64,000 bases of DNA from Pseudanabaena sp. Salubria-1 (GTDB lineage Bacteria > Cyanobacteriota > Cyanobacteriia > Pseudanabaenales > Pseudanabaenaceae), in assembly GCA_023336205.1 (NCBI GenBank), contig JALQCR010000032.1, forward strand, positions 1-64,000. Reading direction: 5' to 3'. The translations under genes and the position numbers were made by a program. Shown piece by piece: positions 8,424 to 16,665 of the stretch; position 1 is the stretch's first letter, and each line of letters begins with the position of its first letter. Below the pieces are notes generated by a model, which was not told where the DNA came from, made no database searches, and was given only the letters and a program-made list of their open reading frames with translations.

Positions 8424-9681
8424 CTGAGATCTTGCACCATTCAAGAAAAGGGGTTGCAGAAAGAGCAGAAATGTGAAAAAAAGGGCGTAGTAGTAAATTA
8501 AATAACGAGCATGGAAAGCATCGTTAAGCACGCCCAAGGGCTAGTGTATAGTCTTCTGTGTTTGATGCCAAGTGTGTATCAAACAGCAAGTCTCAATGCA
8601 ATACTAGGACTATTTCTCGAAGCACAAAGGCATCCTTATCCAGAACATACACAGATAAAATCAGCGAGTGCACTCAGCCGATTTCTCAATCACTATAACT
8701 GGTCAACGAGAGCAGTAATTCGGTCAACACGGCAGGCTATTTTGGGACAAATCGCCAAGCATCGCCCATCGAAACAAGTGCCATTAAAGATACTGATAGA
8801 CTTGACTACCCTAGAAAAAAGCGGCAAGTTTTTACATTTGAGCAATCCCACCCAAAACGAACCAGACCCATGGGTGAGAATACTAAACGGAAAGCGAGGA
8901 CTACATCTGGTTGTACTGTATCTGGTCTATGGAGAGTGGCGCGTACCATGGAGTTTTAGAGTATGGCGCGGCAAAGGATACCCCAGTCCCTCTGACTTAG
9001 CTTGTAAGTTATTGGGGACAGTACCCAAGCAACTAACCCAAGGCAAGACTGTGATTGTCCTTGCTGATACTGAGTTTAGTACGGTGAAGTTTTTCAATAC
9101 TGTCCGCGCCAAGACTTGGCGCATCGTTGTCGGTGTACGCAACAATCGTAAACTTCAAGATGGCCGTACAGTCAAACAACTTTATCGTCATGGCAAACGT
9201 GGACAACAAATTTTGCTAGAAGGGCTAACTCAGCCTTTGACGATCTCTTGGTTTTGGCTCAAAAGAGCTGATAGTAAACGGGAGTTACGCTTTGTTGTCT
9301 CTTCTCATCCTTATTCTGGTGCTTATCTGGTGATGTTAGGTCGTAAGCGTTGGGCGATTGAGGGATTCTTCAAAACCATCAAACATCGCTTTGGTTTGCA
9401 TTGTTTTGGGCAATCTACAAAACTTGGTGTTTATCGTTGGCTTATCCTCTCTCTGCTTGCTTATCTTTTGGCCCATTGGATTGATCAATGGTCGAGTCCT
9501 CCTGTCTTGGACTGGAAAGCTACCTGTGATTTGACACTTTCCGTTTTATTTCCTTCTGTCCTTTGGTTGAAACTTCTTAGGTATCTCCAAATTAGTGCCG
9601 ATATTGCTGCTCGTCATGGGTTTGAAATTATTCTCAAACCCATTCCTACTTAACTCTTTCAGGAATGGTGCAAGATCTCAG
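8424..9681 (+). mobile_element. IS element, 1258 bp, 19-bp terminal inverted repeats
   Basis: The ends CTGAGATCTTGCACCATTC and GAATGGTGCAAGATCTCAG are exact inverted repeats. The target duplication is GCAT (8420-8423 and 9682-9685). One transposase gene fills the element on the plus strand. It interrupts the SAP-domain gene on the minus strand. Confidence 0.9.
8511..9653 (+). CDS. IS4-superfamily DDE transposase
   Basis: A 380-residue transposase that fills the IS. Catalytic DDE candidates are ILIDLTTLEK near residue 104, VIVLADTEFS near 183, and the helix RKRWAIEGFFKTIKHRFGL near 278-296, which matches the YREK-like signature of IS4-type enzymes. A short helical DNA-binding N-terminus precedes the catalytic part. 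Length and motifs look intact. The exact IS family cannot be fixed by eye; a 4-bp duplication is unusual for classical IS4. Confidence 0.85.
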   Translation: MESIVKHAQGLVYSLLCLMPSVYQTASLNAILGLFLEAQRHPYPEHTQIKSASALSRFLNHYNWSTRAVIRSTRQAILGQIAKHRPSKQVPLKILIDLTTLEKSGKFLHLSNPTQNEPDPWVRILNGKRGLHLVVLYLVYGEWRVPWSFRVWRGKGYPSPSDLACKLLGTVPKQLTQGKTVIVLADTEFSTVKFFNTVRAKTWRIVVGVRNNRKLQDGRTVKQLYRHGKRGQQILLEGLTQPLTISWFWLKRADSKRELRFVVSSHPYSGAYLVMLGRKRWAIEGFFKTIKHRFGLHCFGQSTKLGVYRWLILSLLAYLLAHWIDQWSSPPVLDWKATCDLTLSVLFPSVLWLKLLRYLQISADIAARHGFEIILKPIPT

Positions 9682-9880
9682 GCATAGATTAGTGCGGTCA
9701 ATAGTCCTAGTAATGCGATCAGGCTCACTGTCACTAGAGCCTCAATGGCGATCGCGAAAATTGATGGTGTCTTCATGGATTTTCCTGATAGTTGTTAATT
9801 TTCTTCAATGCTTGTTGTGGAAATGGTCTAGCAATCTTTGCTCATCCAATCGAATTGAAAGGCGATCGCTAGACTGATTT

Positions 9881-10333
9881 TTAGTTCAATGCTCTTACTG
9901 CGTTTTTTTTAGAAAAGATTTTGGGAAAGCTGTCATGCAGACTTTCCAGATGGTTTTCTGCTACTCGGCGGCAATGCCCTTGATCTGTGGTGTACGAATT
10001 CGTCGCGGCTTTGGCAAAGAACTCGGCGCTGGTCAACAATTCCATTACTCCTGATCCAATCTGGGAGAGTTGGTCTGGATATTTGGTGAGATATTCCCCT
10101 AGTTCTTGGACGCTTTCTCTTACGGATTCCAACAACAGATTTTGACATTGAATCGTCCGCTTTGTGCCATCGGAGAATGTCAAGATTTTTGTGCCATCAA
10201 TTAAATCGGATATGCTAGCATTCATCGATTTAGCTAGAGCAATCAACTGTTTTGTGGTCTTCAAGCATCGCGCTTTCGAGCTGAATATCTGTGCTTTTGT
10301 CTTGCCTGTCAGTGAATTTATGGCTACTTGCAT
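9881..10333 (-). CDS. hypothetical protein, first gene of the polymerase-like run
   Basis: This 150-residue protein is not recognised. It is helical and basic at the start (KTKAQIFSSKARCLKTTKQL), with FSDGTKRTIQCQNLLLESVR near residue 53 and several further helices. No signal peptide or transmembrane segment is visible. It lies 104 bases ahead of the IS-split SAP gene on the same strand. Its leader (10340-10400 on the minus strand) resembles the leader of the 151-residue gene (7965-8040): both contain a GAAGAGCGCTTACG / GAAGAACGCTACCG type segment. That suggests a shared regulatory leader, or descent by duplication. Confidence 0.55.
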   Translation of the reverse strand: MQVAINSLTGKTKAQIFSSKARCLKTTKQLIALAKSMNASISDLIDGTKILTFSDGTKRTIQCQNLLLESVRESVQELGEYLTKYPDQLSQIGSGVMELLTSAEFFAKAATNSYTTDQGHCRRVAENHLESLHDSFPKIFSKKNAVRALN

Positions 10334-10401
10334 CGGGTTGCTTTTCCTAGTTTGTCAATCGGTCACTGACTTCCAGCGTAAGCGCTCTTCCTGTTTTTGG
10401 A

Positions 10402-10661
10402 TAAGTTATGAAGTTCCTCTATGCTTATCTCAGCGTGACCTAGCCTATGCTATTCATGTTCCCTATCAAGGGGTAAATGAGATTGTTAATCGTCGTCGCG
10501 GTATTACGCCTAGCACGTCTTTACGCTTAGCTCAGTTCTTTTCCAATTCGGCTGATTTCTGGATGAATCTCCAACAATCTTGGGATCTTTATCATGCTCA
10601 GCTATCTGAAAATGATGACCTCCAGTCTATTCAACCCTTAAAAGCTCTGTCTGCTGGTTAA
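10402..10661 (+). pseudogene. HigA-type antitoxin, 5-prime end lost
   Basis: LSQRDLAYAIHVPYQGVNEI, NRRRGITPSTSLRLAQFF and SADFWMNLQQSWDLYH are the diagnostic HigA helix-turn-helix and tail. The N-terminal HPGEVLxxEFMKPL segment is not in frame; traces of it (GEVLFLD-like, ATGAAG) appear in another frame just upstream, so a small indel separates them. No HigB toxin gene adjoins. Residues encoded before about 10402 belong to the antisense leader of another gene and are not part of this protein. Confidence 0.7.
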
Positions 10662-10680
10662 TCTGTTAGTGTCTTTATTT

Positions 10681-12176
10681 ACTGGAGTTTAGACTAAGTT
10701 GATTAAGAAAACGAGAAAAAGAGCAGGAAAAAGTAAACCAGAGAATGGAGAACTGGGCAAATCCAAGAGAATGAAAAGGAGAATATTTAGGATTAGGAAT
10801 TAAGGATTTCTTTGTTGACCTTTTTGGGACGAGAAGCGCGTTTTTTGATGATGGGAAAGCGAGGAAAAGGATCGCGCTTGCGCCCAGATTTCCAACCAAG
10901 AGACTTACCGCGAGGTTTCGGAGAACAAGCAGGAGAGCCAATCCTAACTAAAAGTGTCGCAAAGCCCTGAGCGACCCGACCAAAGGTGAGATTAGTTTGC
11001 GGTTTCTGCCAAGGCAAAGGACGATCAATAACCAGTTGACGAGCTAACCACAATTGCCAAGACAACAGAGGCATGAGGTCACTCCATCGCAAAGCCTGTT
11101 GAGGAGTCAATAAATGGGGCAGAGTCCAATGTAAACGTTGTTTTGCAAACCGATTCCAATGATCGATAGCAAAACGACGTAAGTACAAGCGCCAAAGGTG
11201 GTCTAAAGTTGGCATCTTTTCCCCGACCCAAGCTAACCACAAACCAGAGCAATGGGAATGAGTGACTCGGATAACTTGGATATGGCGTTGAGCCGCTTGC
11301 CGAAAGTGTAAGTTAGACCATTGCTGGATTTGCACCTGTCCGACTGTCTCATCCTCTAGAGTACACTCTGACTGTGTTTCGCCCCAACTATCAGCATTGG
11401 CAAGTTGGAATTTATTACCATGTTTACGAGGACGACCACAGCCACTATAGGCTTCAGGGGCTTTGTATAAGCATCGATTCGGGCGTAGACGCAGCAATAA
11501 GTCTGCTGGTATATCCTCTGTCAAATTGACAAAAGCAGCACTGCCATACTCGCTGTCATAGGTGGCGATCGGTCTTACCGACAAATCTCGACATACTTGC
11601 TTCAGTTGGAATGTAGCTCTTTGCGCTGCTGTCTCAAAACTACTGATGCGTTCATGACATAACGGGATTGCCCAACTCCCTGTCATCTCTGGTATCCATC
11701 CCAAGGTGCTGTAGTCATGCCCTAACACGATGGGTTTGTTACCTTCAACCAAATTCGGTTGATGCACAAAACTCCTGTCTTTTAGGGTTTTAGCATGGGG
11801 TCTTCCCCATCCTGTATGGTCTCCTGCTAGCAATGGTCGGATATCTTTTGGTATTTGTTCGACACATAGTCGTCTGAGTCTTCCTCTTCTTGGTCGGCTA
11901 TCTTTTAACGATTCATACAAGCTTGACCATTTCCGTCGATATACTGCTGATAATGATAATTCTGCAAATGACTTTACACTTGGACTGGTCAATACTGCAT
12001 CCATTAGGTCAAATATTGCATCTCGTCCGTTCCCTAAAAATCCATATACCTGTTGACGAAATTCCTGTAGTTTGTCAATAATCATGGCTGTAGATATGTC
12101 TTTCTTTTTTATCTACTTTAGGCAGTTTGTATCTCTTTTACTCTGCCTTTTTTCCTTTTTTAGTCTAAACTCCAGT
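10681..12176 (-). mobile_element. IS element, 1496 bp, inserted in a MITE-like repeat
   Basis: The ends ACTGGAGTTTAGACTA and TAGTCTAAACTCCAGT are exact 16-base inverted repeats, flanked by a TATTT duplication (10676-10680 and 12177-12181). One transposase gene is carried on the minus strand. The target is the small repeat whose second copy is uninterrupted at 12993-13204. Confidence 0.9.
10793..12085 (-). CDS. IS701/IS4-like DDE transposase
   Basis: A 430-residue transposase. Catalytic-type segments are LLAGDHTGWGRPHAKTL near residue 88, RPIATYDSEYGS near 171 and YLRRFAIDHWNRFAKQRLHW near 305-325, a Y-R-E/D-x-F-K type helix. The C-terminus is very basic (KPRGKSLGWKSGRKRDPF, KKRASRPKKVNK). 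It resembles a widespread cyanobacterial transposase group near IS701. Length and frame look intact. Confidence 0.8.
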   Translation of the reverse strand: MIIDKLQEFRQQVYGFLGNGRDAIFDLMDAVLTSPSVKSFAELSLSAVYRRKWSSLYESLKDSRPRRGRLRRLCVEQIPKDIRPLLAGDHTGWGRPHAKTLKDRSFVHQPNLVEGNKPIVLGHDYSTLGWIPEMTGSWAIPLCHERISSFETAAQRATFQLKQVCRDLSVRPIATYDSEYGSAAFVNLTEDIPADLLLRLRPNRCLYKAPEAYSGCGRPRKHGNKFQLANADSWGETQSECTLEDETVGQVQIQQWSNLHFRQAAQRHIQVIRVTHSHCSGLWLAWVGEKMPTLDHLWRLYLRRFAIDHWNRFAKQRLHWTLPHLLTPQQALRWSDLMPLLSWQLWLARQLVIDRPLPWQKPQTNLTFGRVAQGFATLLVRIGSPACSPKPRGKSLGWKSGRKRDPFPRFPIIKKRASRPKKVNKEILNS

Positions 12177-12461
12177 TATTTATTCGCGCTCGACAAAAGC
12201 GCAAAAATCGAGTGACTCTAAATATAAAGTTTCAAAAGATCAAAATTTGGAGCGCGAATAATTCATGACACTAACTAAAAATCAATAGTAGTATTAAACA
12301 AATTACAAATCCTGAAAGCCCTATTTTCTCGTCAAATGTTTTGACCTATTTTCAAAAATCAGCGAACCGTAAGTATCCCCTTTACCTGAAAATCTATCTT
12401 TTTTTAGATTCGATTTTGACCAAAGTCCAATATTTAGCCATCAACAAATTATTTACAGCAA

Positions 12462-12541
12462 GAAATCTCTTGACTATCGTACCCCTTACAAAGTATTCTT
12501 CGCTTCATCAGAACCCGTTGCATTTCATCCTTGAATCGGCG
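12462..12541 (+). pseudogene. 3-prime end relic of an IS30-family element
   Basis: One frame (AAG 12462 to TGA 12534) reads SLDYRTPYKVFFASSEPVAF then HP-stop. That is the last 24 residues of the IS30-type transposase found whole at 29937-30920. The final bases CCTTGAATCGGCG match that element's right end. Nothing else of the element remains. The surrounding 300 bases (12276-12579) hold no gene. Confidence 0.85.
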
Positions 12542-12579
12542 AAGAGTCATCTTTCAGAAATTCCAGATACTTAGAGGCT

Positions 12580-12951
12580 ATGAAGCAGCTCATCATTGCA
12601 TTATTTTTATTATTACCAATCTCCAGCGCGAGCGCACAAATCAGCATTGGTGACAAACGCTTGACTTGTAGCAGATCGCATATTCCACAAGCCCAGAAAT
12701 GGATTGAACCACAAAGTAGCCGTAGTGATAAGTTCAAGCATTGTGCTGTGTCTTGCTATCTGAGGTTACGTTGCTCTAGTCGAGAAGTGTTGCTTGTCGG
12801 AGCATTGAAAGAATTTTACGATGCAATGGGATATGGCAACCCTGAGTTTGCTGATTTCCTAGCAGATTATCGTGGCATGCGACTTGCACGAGACGGTCGT
12901 GCTCGGCAGGATAATGATTGTGTCCGTTTGTGTAGTCAACAGTATCCATAA
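12580..12951 (+). CDS. small secreted cysteine-rich protein
   Basis: A 123-residue protein with a clear signal peptide (KQLIIALFLLLPISSASA, cleavage expected before Q20). The mature part carries DKFKHCAVSCYLRLRC, LKEFYDAMGYGNPEF, DFLADYRGMRLARDG and an ending with two more cysteines. The DKxxHCxxSC plus KE-x-D plus A-D-x-x-G layout recalls small domains seen in secreted and polymorphic-toxin-like proteins, but I cannot name the family. The paired cysteines suggest disulfides outside the cytoplasm. It stands alone between relics, followed by a short tandem repeat. Confidence 0.65.
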   Translation: MKQLIIALFLLLPISSASAQISIGDKRLTCSRSHIPQAQKWIEPQSSRSDKFKHCAVSCYLRLRCSSREVLLVGALKEFYDAMGYGNPEFADFLADYRGMRLARDGRARQDNDCVRLCSQQYP

Positions 12952-12986
12952 AGGTAATCGATAAAGGTAATCGATAAAGGTAATCG
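12948..12986. repeat. three tandem copies of a 13-bp unit
   Basis: ATAAAGGTAATCG occurs three times without spacers, beginning in the stop codon region of the secreted protein gene. It looks like a simple slippage expansion. Confidence 0.9.
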
Positions 12987-12992
12987 ATTATT

Positions 12993-13204
12993 GTTAGTGT
13001 CTTTATTTACAGCCTATTGAGGATTTAAGCAGTCCAGATAAATTTGTAAAAGTGCAGCAAAGCTGCACTTTTACAAATTTATCTGGGTTTTAAGTTAGCG
13101 CAAAGCGCTGTATTCGCGCTCGACAAAATCGCAAAAATCGAGTGACTCTGCATAAAGGTTTCAAAAGACCAAAATTTGGAGCGCGAATAATTCATGACAC
13201 TAAC
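12993..13204. repeat. MITE-like repeat copy 2 with 25-bp hairpin
   Basis: The 212-bp element starts GTTAGTGTC and ends GACACTAAC. Inside, 13034-13086 form a perfect hairpin with 25-base arms around an AAA loop (arm begins CCAGATAAATTTG). The last 95 bases match copy 1 at 12182-12275 almost exactly. It has no reading frame and was probably moved by a transposase elsewhere. Confidence 0.8.
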
Positions 13205-13211
13205 GTTAATC

Positions 13212-13338
13212 TTGTAAAGATCGCTCTTTGGTAGAGGGTTTCGTTCGCTTTTTTGAAGAATAGTGCGCGGAATTCGAGCAGGGTGCGCTCGTGCAAATCT
13301 ACGGGTTGCCAGATTGCTTTTACGGATTAAATCAGGAC
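13212..13338 (-). pseudogene. relic of a second DFDGD-type polymerase gene
   Basis: On the minus strand this reads LI-stop-SVKAIWQPVDLHERTLLEF then RALFFKKANETLYQRAI. It matches the polymerase-like protein around residues 577-621 (LIQSVNAIWQPVDLHERTLL, then EFRELFVKPSEILYKRAIA). CAA has become TAA. Everything else of that copy is gone. It shows that this family has been present at least twice in the genome. Confidence 0.85.
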
Positions 13339-13463
13339 CCCAACAAGCGGCGACTAATGAAGGTTTGTTTGCTCAGTTTTTTGGTGATATGGCGAATATG
13401 CTCGTATTATTAATTTGGTTGATGACAATCTCGAATCAGACAGATACTCTAACCAGTGATTAG
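13339..13463 (+). pseudogene. relic of the N-terminal region of a subtilase-type protein
   Basis: PQQAATNEGLFAQFFGDMAN matches LQQAAVSTDLFAQVFGDKAN in the subtilase gene that starts at 13884. After that the frame drifts and ends at 13463. It is a short leftover of a duplicated copy of the same N-terminal domain. Confidence 0.65.
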
Positions 13464-13829
13464 TGCAAATGTTTGCTGTAAAAATATAGAGGCAAGATTG
13501 AGTGGAAATCGGTAAATAAAACAAAATGCACATAAACTTTTGATAAAATTTGTTTGAATAAAATTTGTTTTATGTTGTATTGTTATAGAGAAAATACAAC
13601 TTATGCTAAGGGTGTATTTTAAAAACTGGTTAAAATAGCTTTGCTATTGAGCCTTGGGGGGCGATCAATTTAGCCCATACTTTAATCTCCGTATAACGGT
13701 CTGGTTAAACCGCAGCAGCTATGCTATGCGGTTAGCACTGTTCCCGTTCTTTCCGTTCTGTCGGTTTCAACGAAAAGTTATTGTGCAGCACCTTCACTAT
13801 TTCATCATATGATGCCAAGTTCTATTTAA
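13464..13829. other. AT-rich leader before the subtilase gene
   Basis: No gene is seen. There is an AT-rich stretch with a near-direct repeat (TAAAATTTGTTTGAATAAAA) around 13545-13575 and a small hairpin with the core TAGCTTTGCTA near 13635. It presumably holds the promoter of the subtilase; I cannot place -10/-35 boxes with confidence. Confidence 0.5.
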
Positions 13830-13883
13830 GTGCTGTCATTAGAACTACTAGATCAAACAATTCGTCCTCATATAGGAAATATC

Positions 13884-16460
13884 ATGAGCATCAGTCAGAA
13901 TACAGCCTCAATTTTCAGCACAAATAGTGGAGTGGATGCCTCACTTTTTGAAGTTCTTCATCCTGATTTATTAGGATTAGTTAAGTCCAAGCTGCAACAG
14001 GCAGCAGTAAGTACGGATTTGTTTGCTCAAGTATTTGGTGATAAGGCAAACACCGTCGAGTTACAGACGGTGCGATCGCAATGGTCCGTGGGTGATTTCA
14101 GGAATCTCCCCTCTGTGCAAATTCTTTCAGCAGCTAATGCAAATGAGGCTTTAGGAGCATATGCCAGTTCAACACAAACAGTCTATCTTTCTGACGTACT
14201 CTTTCAAGCTAATGCTGCACCAACTAATTCTTCGCTAGGTGCAGCAGGTGTTTTAGTCGAGGAAACTTTTCATTGGCTAGATGATCGCACAGGAACAGAC
14301 ACCGCAGGTGATGAAGGCGAACTCGCAAGAAATTTGTTGTTTGATGATCCTCTCAGTGCTTCTGAGTTAACTCGGATCAGAAGCGAAGATGACACTGGAT
14401 TTATCACTATTAATGGTCAGCAAACCTCTGCGGAGTTAAATATTGACTATGCAGGTAATACCTCCACAACAGGATTTGTACCCATTGGTGGATCTGTATC
14501 AGGAACAATTAATTTTGCTGGAGATACCGATTGGTTCCGTGTCAACCTAGTCGCAGGGACAACCTATCAGTTCCGTCAAAACCGCACGACTTTAGGAGAT
14601 CCATTTTTAACATTACGGAACAGTGGTGGTGTAGCTATCGCATCCAATGATGATGGTGGCGGTAACTTCAACTCTTTGATCACCTACAGAGCTACTTACA
14701 CAGGTACACACTTCCTCGATGCACGTGGATTCGGTAATTCTGTTGGCACTTACACAGTCACTGCTAATGCTCTCGCTTTTGATGACTATGCAGGGAACAC
14801 ATCGACAACAGGATTTGTCAGCGTTGGTGGTTCTGCAACAGGACGAATTGAAGTTGCTGGAGATACCGATTGGTTCCGTGTCAACCTAGTCGCAGGGACA
14901 ACCTATCAGTTCCGTCAAAACCGCACGACTTTAGGAGATCCATTTTTAACATTACGGAACAGTGGTGGTATAGCTATCGCATCCAATGATGATGGTGGCG
15001 GTAACTTCAACTCTTTGATCACCTACAGAGCTACTTACACAGGTACACACTTCCTCGATGCACGTGGATTCGGTAATTCTGTTGGCACTTACACAGTCAC
15101 TGCTTCTCTTGCCGCAACTCCACCTGCTGGATTTAACTCCGTATACGGCTATGGTCTGATTAATGCTGCGGCTGCTGTAGCTAGGGCAATTGGTCAGTCA
15201 ACGCCTTTTGCCGATGTTCCAAATTTAGGTGGCAACAACTGGGGTAATGATATGGTTAACGCCCCTGAAGCTTGGGCAAGAGGTTATAGAGGACAAGGTG
15301 TTACAGTAGCTGTAATTGATGATGGGGTGGACATTCTACACCAAGATCTGAGCAACAATATTTGGCGCAATACAAGGGAAATTGCCGGTAATGGCATTGA
15401 TGATGACCGTAATGGCTATGTGGATGATATTCACGGCTGGAACTTTACCACTGGTTTTGGTGGTAACAGTGGCAATGTCCGACCCGAAAGTGCTTTGAGT
15501 ACCCACGGCACTCATGTGGCAGGTACAATCGCCGCCAGTAACAATGGCATCGGTGTTACTGGTGTTGCTTATAATTCCAGAATAATGGCTCTCAAAATTG
15601 CCAACACCAATAGTAACGATGATTGGATAAACACTGGCAACCTTGCTCAAGCCATCCGCTATGCAGTGGATAATGGCGCTCGTGTCATTAATATGAGTTT
15701 GGGATGGTCTGATTCAACTGCTTTACGCGATGCCCTTGCCTATGCCGCTAGTCGCAATGTGATTACGGTTAGTGCAGCTGGCAACTCTAGGGGGTCTTCT
15801 CCCGGAACACCTGCACACTACGCTACCCAATACGGTTTTTCCGTCGGTGCCGTCAATAGCAGCCGGACAATTGCTAGTTTCTCCAATCTTGCCGGAACTA
15901 ACAGCAGTATGCAGCACGTTATGGCTCCGGGGGTGAATGTTTATTCGACCTTACCGGGCAACCGATACGCGAGTTACAATGGAACCTCGATGGCGGCTCC
16001 CCATGTGGCAGGAGTAGTGGCTTTAATGCTCGGGGCTAATCCCAACTTAACCCATGCTCAAGTCCGCAGTATTCTCACTAGCTCTGCTACTAGATTATCT
16101 CAGTCCTCTAGTAGTCTAGGTGTTAGTACTGTAACAGGACGTAATATTCACCAAGGTATTGGCATTTCTGTCACCAGTAACTTGCCTGATTCTAACTCAC
16201 TGAATAATTTTGCAAGTTTGGATTATCAAACCGTAACCAGTGTAGCTAATCCTAGTACTACCAACTTGACTACTCCTAGTCAGAATGTAGGTTTGATACA
16301 AACCACGGTCAGCAATGTAGTGAGTACAGAGTCAACCCGTAAACCAGTTTCTACGCCAAAGCCATTAAATGTTGCCAGAAATATTTTGGATATTTTTGGT
16401 AATGAAATTTTGGATAGTTCTTTAGTAAATCAATCTGATTGGGTATTAGGAACAATCTAA
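13884..16460 (+). CDS. subtilisin-like serine protease with two PPC domains
   Basis: A start at ATG 13884, with an AGGAAA box eight bases before, is preferred over GTG 13830 and gives 858 residues. The N-terminal region (VLVEETFHWLDDRTG) is of the kind found ahead of large cyanobacterial secreted proteins. Two PPC-like beta domains follow, each with AGDTDWFRVNLVAGTTYQFR, and are nearly identical at DNA level. The S8 catalytic domain has Asp in VTVAVIDDGVDI, His in STHGTHVAGTIAA and Ser in YNGTSMAAPHVAG. There is no classical signal peptide, so export by a type I route is possible. All three catalytic residues are present, so it should be active. Confidence 0.9.
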   Translation: MSISQNTASIFSTNSGVDASLFEVLHPDLLGLVKSKLQQAAVSTDLFAQVFGDKANTVELQTVRSQWSVGDFRNLPSVQILSAANANEALGAYASSTQTVYLSDVLFQANAAPTNSSLGAAGVLVEETFHWLDDRTGTDTAGDEGELARNLLFDDPLSASELTRIRSEDDTGFITINGQQTSAELNIDYAGNTSTTGFVPIGGSVSGTINFAGDTDWFRVNLVAGTTYQFRQNRTTLGDPFLTLRNSGGVAIASNDDGGGNFNSLITYRATYTGTHFLDARGFGNSVGTYTVTANALAFDDYAGNTSTTGFVSVGGSATGRIEVAGDTDWFRVNLVAGTTYQFRQNRTTLGDPFLTLRNSGGIAIASNDDGGGNFNSLITYRATYTGTHFLDARGFGNSVGTYTVTASLAATPPAGFNSVYGYGLINAAAAVARAIGQSTPFADVPNLGGNNWGNDMVNAPEAWARGYRGQGVTVAVIDDGVDILHQDLSNNIWRNTREIAGNGIDDDRNGYVDDIHGWNFTTGFGGNSGNVRPESALSTHGTHVAGTIAASNNGIGVTGVAYNSRIMALKIANTNSNDDWINTGNLAQAIRYAVDNGARVINMSLGWSDSTALRDALAYAASRNVITVSAAGNSRGSSPGTPAHYATQYGFSVGAVNSSRTIASFSNLAGTNSSMQHVMAPGVNVYSTLPGNRYASYNGTSMAAPHVAGVVALMLGANPNLTHAQVRSILTSSATRLSQSSSSLGVSTVTGRNIHQGIGISVTSNLPDSNSLNNFASLDYQTVTSVANPSTTNLTTPSQNVGLIQTTVSNVVSTESTRKPVSTPKPLNVARNILDIFGNEILDSSLVNQSDWVLGTI
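14517..15103. repeat. intragenic direct repeat, about 248 bp, offset 339 bp
   Basis: Bases 14517-14764 and 14856-15103, encoding most of the two PPC domains of the protease, differ at only about one position (GTA against ATA in the GGVAIA / GGIAIA codon). The unit length is 113 codons, so the frame is kept. This indicates recent duplication or gene conversion. Confidence 0.9.
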
Positions 16461-16665
16461 TCTATTTTAAAGTCCAAGAGCTAAATGGGTAGGGTACTAT
16501 GCCTTACCTGTTTGGTTTTATCGTTTAAGATATGCTGTGCAGAATGGGTGTTAACAACTTTTCGGCGTTTGCAGACACCTATTCTGCTTGAAAATGTTAA
16601 ATGTAAACATCGCTATGTGAAAAACGATAGAGCTACCTGTTCAATCTTCAAAAATGGTAGAAATC

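Larger units (their letters stand above)
8101..9776 (-). pseudogene. SAP/HeH-domain membrane-anchored protein split by an IS
   Basis: Removing the IS at 8424-9681 and one copy of the 4-bp duplication GCAT joins two frames exactly: 91 bases (9776-9686) plus 323 bases (8423-8101) give 137 codons and a stop with no internal stop. The rebuilt protein begins with a hydrophobic helix (VTVSLIALLGLLTALIYALL), then a flexible middle. It ends in a SAP/HeH-like nucleic-acid-binding fold (MTVQELRPLARERKIPNW to LKKKELIYHL). The join inside TAT-GCC-CTA keeps the hydrophobic helix intact, which supports recent insertion. The truncated right piece could still be made from internal starts. The gene is second in the run that ends with the DFDGD protein. 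Confidence 0.75.
10665..12275. repeat. MITE-like repeat copy 1, interrupted by an IS
   Basis: It begins GTTAGTGTCTTTATTT (10665-10680) and ends GACACTAAC (12275), with inner inverted ends ATTCGCGCTC / GAGCGCGAAT. Without the inserted IS it is about 110 bp. The second copy lies at 12993-13204 and carries about 95 extra bases. It has no coding capacity. Confidence 0.75.

Noticed and set aside
10164..10401. Continuous plus-strand frame upstream of the HigA part as the protein's N-terminus
   Set aside because: It reads antisense through the 150-residue gene and its leader, and nothing in it resembles HigA or any domain.
12948..12986. Three regular 13-bp repeats as a CRISPR seed
   Set aside because: The copies touch without spacers, there are only three, and no cas gene is present.
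13263..13463. 66-codon plus-strand frame as a gene
   Set aside because: Its first half is antisense to the polymerase relic and its second half is a subtilase fragment; it is a chance join.
15336..15650. Long minus-strand open frame under the protease
   Set aside because: It lies antisense to the catalytic domain, with no start signal or recognisable domain; codon bias of the protease explains it.
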